From Saprospiraceae bacterium (GTDB lineage: Bacteria; Bacteroidota; Bacteroidia; Chitinophagales; Saprospiraceae): a stretch of DNA of 64,000 nt. Positions 58,643-64,000 of the stretch are shown one piece after another (the stretch's first letter is position 1; the number at the start of each line of letters is the position of its first letter). The stretch is taken from the NCBI GenBank assembly GCA_028284395.1, contig JANQRV010000415.1:59960-123959 (forward strand). The letters run 5' to 3'. The translations under genes were made by a program, and so were the position numbers. The notes under the pieces are model-generated. The model did no database searches. It was given only the letters and a program-made list of their open reading frames with translations, and was not told where the DNA came from.

Positions 58643-60642
58643 TATCGATTGAGTTTATCAATTTTCAAAAGTAGGAAACCGGCTTGCACATTTTCTCCTT
58701 CGGTGGCATATACTTCTTCTACCACCCCGTCCTCGATCGCTTCAATCGTTGATTCCATTTTCATTGAGCTCAGCACGATTAAACCCTCACCGGATTTGAC
58801 AGATTGTCCTTTGCTAACCAGTACCTTTACAATCTGGGATGGCATCGGTGATTCATAGCCACCAGCAATTTTTTCTGATTCATTGACGGGAAAGCGTTCT
58901 TGTAGGTCGAGTTGAATGGTTCCGCCTTCTGCATGATGAACAAAATAAGCATTTTCTTTTTGAGCAATGTCGAAATGGTGTCGGAAACCGTCAATTTCAA
59001 TCTGAATATCTCTCTGATTGCCCGAGATAAGTCGGGCATCGTAAGTTTGATCCGCTATAAGAAATTCGAAGCTTTCTTTCTTTGCTCGATAACCAACCGA
59101 CACAGTTTGATCTTCCGACTTATAGGTTTCCTTTTGAGGGGCATAAAAGTTGTTTCGCCAACCGGATGGCAATGATCTTAACAATGTTCGGCGACCATTT
59201 CTCTGTCGCCAACGGAAGAGACATACAGAAATAGCTGCAAAAGCAGTTTGTTGCATTGATTTTTCGCCGAGGGATTTCAGGGACAGCTTATTTTGAATGA
59301 AGTGGGTATTGTAGCGCCCCGCTTTGAAATCGGAGTTACCTAAGATGTGCAGCAACAACTCCTGGTTGGTCGTAATGCCAAGACACAGAAGGTGTTGTAA
59401 TACATAGCTCATCTTTCTGTGAGCGGTAGTTCTCGTTTGGTCCCAGACGATGATCTTGGCAATCATAGGATCGTAAAAAATGGAGATTTCTGATCCGTCA
59501 CGAATGGCGGATTCGATTCTTAGGCCCTCGATATTGCTCGGAGCTTCAAACCGCTGAATGATTCCAGTTGCCGGAAGGAAGTCGTTGGATGCATCCTCGG
59601 CATACAACCTGGCTTCAATGGCGTAACCTTTTCCTTGAACATCGTTTTGTTGCAGGGCAAGCGGAAGCCCCTGTGCGGATTCGATTTGCATCTGTACCAG
59701 GTCCAGGCCGGTAATGGCCTCGGTCACAGGGTGTTCGACCTGAAGGCGGGTATTGACTTCCAGGAAGTAAAAATTCCCGGTATTGTCATCGAAAATAAAC
59801 TCGACGGTTCCTGCATTGTCGTATTGTAAAGCTTTGGCTGCCCGGACAGCTGCAAGCCCCATTTTTTGTCTGAGGTCGTCATCCATTACCGGAGATGGGC
59901 TTTCTTCAATGACCTTTTGATACCGACGTTGGATGGAGCATTCCCGCTCCAGGATATGGATTACATTACCGTGTTGATCGCCAAAAATTTGAAATTCGAT
60001 GTGGCGACCGGAAGCAATGTATTTTTCGATGATCAATTCATTGTTACCGAAGGCACTTTGCGCCTCTCTTTGCGCTGATTTGAGGGCGCTGGCGATTTGA
60101 CTTTGGTCGTGGACAATTCGCATCCCTTTACCACCACCACCAGCGGTGGCTTTTAGTAGCACGGGGTATCCAATGTCTGCTGCTGCTGCCGTTAAGGTTT
60201 CAGCTCTTTGGTCTCTACCTTGGTAACCCGGTACAACTGGAACGCCATTGGATTTCATTAGGTTCTTAGCCTTGGATTTAGATCCCATTGCCTCAATGGC
60301 TTCTGGATTTGGGCCGATGAAAAGAATGTTTTCCTGTTGGCACCTTCGAGCAAAATTGGCATTCTCCGATAAGAAACCATAGCCGGGATGAATGGCGTCG
60401 GCTCCTGTCTTTTTGACCGCTGCAAAGATTTTGTCTTGATTTAAGTAAGAGGCAGCAGGGCTGCTTTCTCCGATGTATATAGCCTGATCCGCTTCACCGA
60501 CAAAGGGACTGTAGCGATCGGCTTCTGAGAAGACGGCAATACTCTTGATTCCCATTTTACGGCAAGTCCGAATAACTCTGGAGGCAATTTCACCTCGGTT
60601 GGCAATTAGGATGGAAGAAATATCGGTCATTTGTTCTTTCAT
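58642..60642 (-). CDS. Acyl-CoA carboxylase alpha subunit (biotin carboxylase plus biotin carrier)
   Basis: A 666-residue subunit. The N-terminal biotin carboxylase (ILIANRGEIASRVIRTCRKMG, KATAGGGGKGMRIV glycine-rich ATP loop, EFQIFGDQHGNVIHILERECSIQRR, EVNTRLQVEHPVTE) activates bicarbonate and carboxylates biotin. The C-terminal carrier domain has the biotinylation site SSMKMES with Lys628 and the expected two lipoyl-like halves. The architecture matches the alpha subunits of methylcrotonyl-, propionyl- and geranyl-CoA carboxylases. It is separated by 6 bp from the beta subunit gene and by a one-base overlap from the crotonase gene, so all three act in one pathway. Confidence 0.94.
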   Translation of the reverse strand: MKEQMTDISSILIANRGEIASRVIRTCRKMGIKSIAVFSEADRYSPFVGEADQAIYIGESSPAASYLNQDKIFAAVKKTGADAIHPGYGFLSENANFARRCQQENILFIGPNPEAIEAMGSKSKAKNLMKSNGVPVVPGYQGRDQRAETLTAAAADIGYPVLLKATAGGGGKGMRIVHDQSQIASALKSAQREAQSAFGNNELIIEKYIASGRHIEFQIFGDQHGNVIHILERECSIQRRYQKVIEESPSPVMDDDLRQKMGLAAVRAAKALQYDNAGTVEFIFDDNTGNFYFLEVNTRLQVEHPVTEAITGLDLVQMQIESAQGLPLALQQNDVQGKGYAIEARLYAEDASNDFLPATGIIQRFEAPSNIEGLRIESAIRDGSEISIFYDPMIAKIIVWDQTRTTAHRKMSYVLQHLLCLGITTNQELLLHILGNSDFKAGRYNTHFIQNKLSLKSLGEKSMQQTAFAAISVCLFRWRQRNGRRTLLRSLPSGWRNNFYAPQKETYKSEDQTVSVGYRAKKESFEFLIADQTYDARLISGNQRDIQIEIDGFRHHFDIAQKENAYFVHHAEGGTIQLDLQERFPVNESEKIAGGYESPMPSQIVKVLVSKGQSVKSGEGLIVLSSMKMESTIEAIEDGVVEEVYATEGENVQAGFLLLKIDKLNR

Positions 60643-60648
60643 TGGATC

Positions 60649-62250
60649 TTACATTCTCCAGACACCATAGCCTTCGGCGCCTTTGATAGGTTGATTGTAT
60701 AGAATTGCTAGTGCAAAGCCTAAATAATTTCGGGTCTCACGAGGGTCGATGACACCATCATCCCATAGCTCTGAAGTGGAATACCAGGCAGAAGACTTAG
60801 CTTCGGCTTCTGCAATCAGCATTTGCTTCAGCATTTCACCTTGTTGTTCGTCGTATTCTTTGCCGAGGGATTTTGCGGATGCTCGCTGGATAATTTCCAT
60901 AACTCCTGCTAATTGCTCTGAACCCATGACGCCAATCTTTGAGTTCGGATACGCAAAGAGAAACCTGGGTTGATAGGAGCGACCGTTCATACCATAATTA
61001 CCAGCTCCGTAAGAGGAACCGATCATCAAAGTGATAGAAGGAACCGTGCTGTTGGATACGGCATTGATTAATTTGGCACCATTCTTAATGATGCCGCCTT
61101 CTTCGTACTGCTTTCCAACCATGTAGCCAGTTGTATTCTGAAGAAACAAGAGTGGAATATTATACTTGTTAGAAAGTTGAATGAACTGTGCTCCTTTGTT
61201 GGCTGATTCAGAAAAGATAACGCCATTATTGGCAATAATACCAATCGGATAGCCATGAATTTTGCCCCAACCGGTAACCATTGTGCTTCCGTATTCAGAT
61301 TTGAACTCGGAAAAGCGAGAGCCATCTAAAACCCTCATGATCAGCTCTCTGGAATCAAAAGGTGTTTTGACATTAGGGGGGATTACTCCTAATATTTCCT
61401 CTAGGTCGAACAGAGGCGCCTCAATTGGCCCCTCTGGCATTAGATGGGGTTGGCCCGTTGGTACTAAGCCCATCAACTCTCGGGCGATCCGGATTCCATC
61501 GAGCTCGTCTTCAGCCAGATAATCTGATACTCCTGAAATGCGACTGTGCATTTCCGCTCCTCCGAGCTCTTCATCCGTAGACTCTTCATTGGTGGCCATT
61601 TTAACTAAAGGAGGGCCGGCCAGAAAGACTTTGGCCGCCTTCTTCTGGAATATAGCGAAATCGGACATGCCGGGAACGTACGCACCACCAGCTGTGGCGT
61701 TGCCAAAAACCACCGAAATTGTTGGCAACCCCATTTTGGATCTGCGGGATATTTCGCGGAAGGACTCGCCACCAAAATTGAAAATTTTTGCTTGATCAGG
61801 TAAATTAGCCCCCCCGCTTTCAACGAGATTAATGGAAGGTAGCCTGTTTTCCCTCGCAATTTCTCCCAGTCGAAGACTTTTAAAGGTGGTGGAGTAGTCG
61901 ACCGAACCGCCTTTTCTGGTTCCTACGTTAGAGCTAATCATGCAGAGTTTTCCGGATACCAGGCCAATTCCCGATACATTGGTGCCTCCTGCACCAAAGC
62001 CACCCTTTCTCTCCATGCCGGCCAGTGGCAGTAATTCCAGAAAAGGACTGTCTTGGTCCAGTACCAATTCTAGCCTTTCCCGGGCGAGTAACTTTCCCCG
62101 CTTTCGCGCTCGAGCGATGTGCTTGTCTCTCCCCTGAAAGCGACTTTCCTCAAGATGTTTCTCCAGCTTATGGACCAATTCGGTCATGCCTTCGTAATTC
62201 ATCTTGAATTGTTCACTGTTTCGATTGATCTTTGATTGAAGTATTTTCAT
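60649..62250 (-). CDS. Acyl-CoA carboxylase beta subunit (carboxyltransferase)
   Basis: A 533-residue carboxyltransferase that moves CO2 from carboxybiotin to an acyl-CoA. It shows INLVESGGANLPDQAKIF, GNATAGGAYVPGMSDF (oxyanion loops), FLAGPPLVKMATNEE, LGGAEMHSRISGVSDY and SYGAGNYGMNGRSYQPRF. The segment between the two oxyanion loops reads NFGGESFREISRRSKMGLPTI; methylcrotonyl-CoA carboxylases usually carry a DHFGRIFYNQA-type sequence here. The enzyme may therefore act on another branched or terpenoid acyl-CoA, such as the geranyl-CoA type. An internal start at 62202 is also possible. It lies between the TetR gene and the alpha subunit. Confidence 0.92.
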   Translation of the reverse strand: MKILQSKINRNSEQFKMNYEGMTELVHKLEKHLEESRFQGRDKHIARARKRGKLLARERLELVLDQDSPFLELLPLAGMERKGGFGAGGTNVSGIGLVSGKLCMISSNVGTRKGGSVDYSTTFKSLRLGEIARENRLPSINLVESGGANLPDQAKIFNFGGESFREISRRSKMGLPTISVVFGNATAGGAYVPGMSDFAIFQKKAAKVFLAGPPLVKMATNEESTDEELGGAEMHSRISGVSDYLAEDELDGIRIARELMGLVPTGQPHLMPEGPIEAPLFDLEEILGVIPPNVKTPFDSRELIMRVLDGSRFSEFKSEYGSTMVTGWGKIHGYPIGIIANNGVIFSESANKGAQFIQLSNKYNIPLLFLQNTTGYMVGKQYEEGGIIKNGAKLINAVSNSTVPSITLMIGSSYGAGNYGMNGRSYQPRFLFAYPNSKIGVMGSEQLAGVMEIIQRASAKSLGKEYDEQQGEMLKQMLIAEAEAKSSAWYSTSELWDDGVIDPRETRNYLGFALAILYNQPIKGAEGYGVWRM

Positions 62251-62271
62251 GTCATCTTCATTTATCTGGAT

Positions 62272-62925
62272 CTAAAAGAAAGAGGCGTCAATCTCAACTT
62301 GGAAAGGTTGACCAATCTTATTGTAAAAATCTTCTCCAAAATAGGACTTAAAGGATTGAATCCCCTTGTCGGTGAAGTGTGGTAGAATTAAACTCCAAAT
62401 GACTTTGCTGACTTCTTCGGGGTCTTCCACTTTGCGAATTCGCTGTTGTGGTATCCAGAATAAAGCCAATACCCAAATGGATAATGATAAGTTGTGGTAA
62501 GCGCCGGGGAATGGTTCCGGCCTCATATTGCCAAGGCGGATAGCAAAAGCAATGGCAGTCTCGTTGTCTCCAATTGTATCTAAGCAAAAGGAACGAAATC
62601 TTTCCTCTAGCAATGGGTGCCGTACGACATGGAGGTCGTTGAATATAAATGAATAGCGCTTTTGGAAGGCATAATAAAGCTTAACCTCGTTGTCAAGGTT
62701 CTTGAAAGAGGGGAAGTCTCTCCTTCTTGCGCGCTCCTCTTCCAGCTTGGACCACATCTGATCGGCAATGGCCTGCAATAGATCGTCTTTAGTATTAAAA
62801 TGATATGCAATGTTCCGGCGACCAACTTGTAATTCATTGGCAATATCCTGTAGGGAAACACAGCCGAATCCGTTTTCGTTAAAAATCTCGATGGCTTGTT
62901 GGAGGATCTTTTCTTTTGTGCTCAT
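62272..62925 (-). CDS. TetR family regulator of the acyl-CoA operon
   Basis: A 217-residue TetR-type regulator. The N-terminal HTH is VSLQDIANELQVGRRNIAYHFNTKDDLLQAI (about residues 23-53, quoted in parts: VSLQDIANELQVGRRN and IAYHFNTKDDLL), followed by an all-helical domain with no family I can name. It leads the minus-strand operon (regulator, beta, alpha, crotonase, two SDRs) and is divergent from an acyl-CoA dehydrogenase gene, so it probably controls both directions in response to an acyl-CoA. An operator candidate lies in the intergenic region at 63076-63093. Confidence 0.88.
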   Translation of the reverse strand: MSTKEKILQQAIEIFNENGFGCVSLQDIANELQVGRRNIAYHFNTKDDLLQAIADQMWSKLEEERARRRDFPSFKNLDNEVKLYYAFQKRYSFIFNDLHVVRHPLLEERFRSFCLDTIGDNETAIAFAIRLGNMRPEPFPGAYHNLSLSIWVLALFWIPQQRIRKVEDPEEVSKVIWSLILPHFTDKGIQSFKSYFGEDFYNKIGQPFQVEIDASFF

Positions 62926-63075
62926 GGATTGTAGATTAGGGAAAATTCTGATAGATTTTGATCTGGATCTTCATTCCTAAAGTGCTGGATAATGGAAAAT
63001 TTAATGTGAATTTGAGCCGTAAATATAAAAAAATAACGCGTAATTTACCTTGGCAGATAAACAACGGCAAAATTT

Positions 63076-63093
63076 TTTACCTTTGTAAGTAAA
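63076..63093. promoter_or_regulatory. Perfect -7 box overlapped by an inverted repeat
   Basis: TACCTTTG (63078-63085) is a perfect TAnnTTTG box facing the acyl-CoA dehydrogenase gene. It sits inside TTTAC-N8-GTAAA (63076-63093), a small inverted repeat well placed for TetR to block the promoter. The -33 region is weak. Between 62926 and 63224 nothing else is recognised. Confidence 0.45.
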
Positions 63094-63224
63094 TATCAGC
63101 CTTTAGAAGATTTTATCAGCGGATTGTCCTAATTTGGGGCTTTTTATAGTTGACTGCTCAGATTTCGTAGAAAAAATAGAACTTTAGAAATGATGGGTAG
63201 TTCTATACTTTAAAAAGCAATCTT

Positions 63225-64000
63225 ATGGCATTTTTCACCGATGAGCACCAACTTTTTCGTCAGGGGTTTCGGGATTTTCTAGAGAAAGAAATCGTTCCAC
63301 ATATAGATCAATGGGAAAGACAAGGCAGGGTAGATCGCTCAGCCTGGGAGAAGTTTGGAGAAATGGGATATTTCGGCATTCCCTATCCGGAAGAATACGG
63401 AGGCCTTGCACTTGATATTTTTTACACGGTCATTTTCCTGGAAGAGTTGCAGCGAGTCAATTCTGGTGGCTTTGCAGCGGCGATGTGGGCACATACCTAC
63501 CTAGCCATGCAGCATCTTAGTGCGGAAGGCGATGAGCGGATCAAGCGACATTACCTCACGCCCAGTATTGAAGGAAAAAAGATTGGCTGTTTGTGCATAA
63601 CCGAGCCTTTTGCTGGATCGGATGTTGCAGGGATGAGAACGACAGCCGTGAGAGATGGAGACGAGTTTGTTCTAAACGGTTCGAAAACCTTTATTACCAA
63701 TGGTGTTTACAGTGATTATCTGGTCGTTTCAGCCAAAACAGATACGTCATTAGGAAGCAAAGGTATCAGTATATTTTTGGTAGATCGGGAGACGCCTGGT
63801 CTTAGTGCCAATAAACTGGATAAATTGGGCTGGAGAGCCTCAGATACCGGTGAAATTGCTTTTGACGATGTCCGGATCCCCGTTGCCAATTTGATGGGGG
63901 AAGAGAACCGAGGATTTGCTTATTTGATGCAGCACCTTGCTTTAGAGCGACTCATTATGGCTGTTAATGCAATTGCCCGAGCTGAATATGCCTTGGAGCA
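63225..64000 (+). CDS. Acyl-CoA dehydrogenase (3'-truncated by window edge)
   Basis: The reading frame opens at ATG 63225 (MAFFTDEHQLFRQGFRDFLE) and runs to the window end without a stop, giving 258 residues of a protein that is normally about 380. It is an acyl-CoA dehydrogenase by its N-terminal helical domain, IPYPEEYGGL, the flavin-binding strand CLCITEPFAGSDVAGMR, FITNGVYSDYLVVSAKT, and the substrate-side DKLGWRASDTGEIAFDDVRIP. The C-terminal catalytic base lies outside the window. Divergent from the TetR-led carboxylase operon, it probably catalyses the first oxidation of the same branched acyl-CoA. Confidence 0.9.
   Translation, partial: MAFFTDEHQLFRQGFRDFLEKEIVPHIDQWERQGRVDRSAWEKFGEMGYFGIPYPEEYGGLALDIFYTVIFLEELQRVNSGGFAAAMWAHTYLAMQHLSAEGDERIKRHYLTPSIEGKKIGCLCITEPFAGSDVAGMRTTAVRDGDEFVLNGSKTFITNGVYSDYLVVSAKTDTSLGSKGISIFLVDRETPGLSANKLDKLGWRASDTGEIAFDDVRIPVANLMGEENRGFAYLMQHLALERLIMAVNAIARAEYALE

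Overview
The window looks like chromosomal DNA of a Bacteroidota bacterium, most plausibly from the Saprospira/Lewinella side of the phylum. The phylum call rests on several things seen directly: a PorP/SprF protein next to a giant PKD protein with a gliding-type (type B) C-terminal sorting domain, the alternate Bacteroidota GlmU, DUF2911, DUF5777 and DUF4197 proteins, a REC-kinase-REC-AraC regulator, and promoters of the TTG-N19-TAnnTTTG type. The placement below phylum is inference. Genes are dense and mostly housekeeping. I see no rRNA, tRNA, CRISPR array, insertion sequence or phage gene.

Layout. 1-9.3 kb: a truncated LOG-family gene, uvrA, fabG, two DUF2911 proteins, ribosomal protein L31, alternate glmU, methylglyoxal synthase and an exported hydrolase. 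9.6-16.3 kb: porP/sprF plus its probable 1,822-residue type IX secretion cargo. 16.4-22.3 kb: DUF952, a Gfo/Idh/MocA oxidoreductase, an S9 peptidase, an iron-sulfur CDGSH fusion, TraB/GumN and pdxH. 22.3-23.3 kb: the largest gene-free stretch, with two similar terminator units. 23.3-30.0 kb: a TetR-TolC-adaptor-RND efflux operon with a candidate operator. 30.2-35.1 kb: aroB and aroA on divergent arms, with a DUF62 protein and phoH. 35-45.3 kb: OmpA-like proteins, a glutaryl-CoA dehydrogenase, folB, DUF4197 and a group of cytochrome c genes around a DUF5777 porin. 45.4-51.8 kb: a mitochondrial-type single-chain PheRS, a Nudix hydrolase, and an amino-sugar block (DeoR regulator, NagB-deacetylase fusion, GlcNAc-kinase-like protein, MurQ). 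52.0-56.2 kb: a hybrid two-component locus. 56.1-64 kb: two SDRs, a crotonase, both subunits of a biotin-dependent acyl-CoA carboxylase, a TetR regulator and a divergent acyl-CoA dehydrogenase cut by the window end.

The most interesting signals are these. (1) Two promoter-like elements with identical geometry flank the membrane histidine kinase gene: GCAACAAT repeated at a 21-bp step, then 24 bp, then TGCATCTTTGTATTGT. Each is followed by a terminator and no convincing ORF, which suggests two small RNAs activated by the adjacent AraC-type response regulator. (2) The single-chain PheRS has the catalytic domain and the anticodon-binding domain in one 345-residue protein, as in mitochondria, and sits behind a long structured leader. 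(3) UvrA has lost half of its first zinc module, and the DUF62 protein has lost the usual catalytic Asp/Arg. (4) The paired hairpin units at 22.3-22.6 kb are unexplained.
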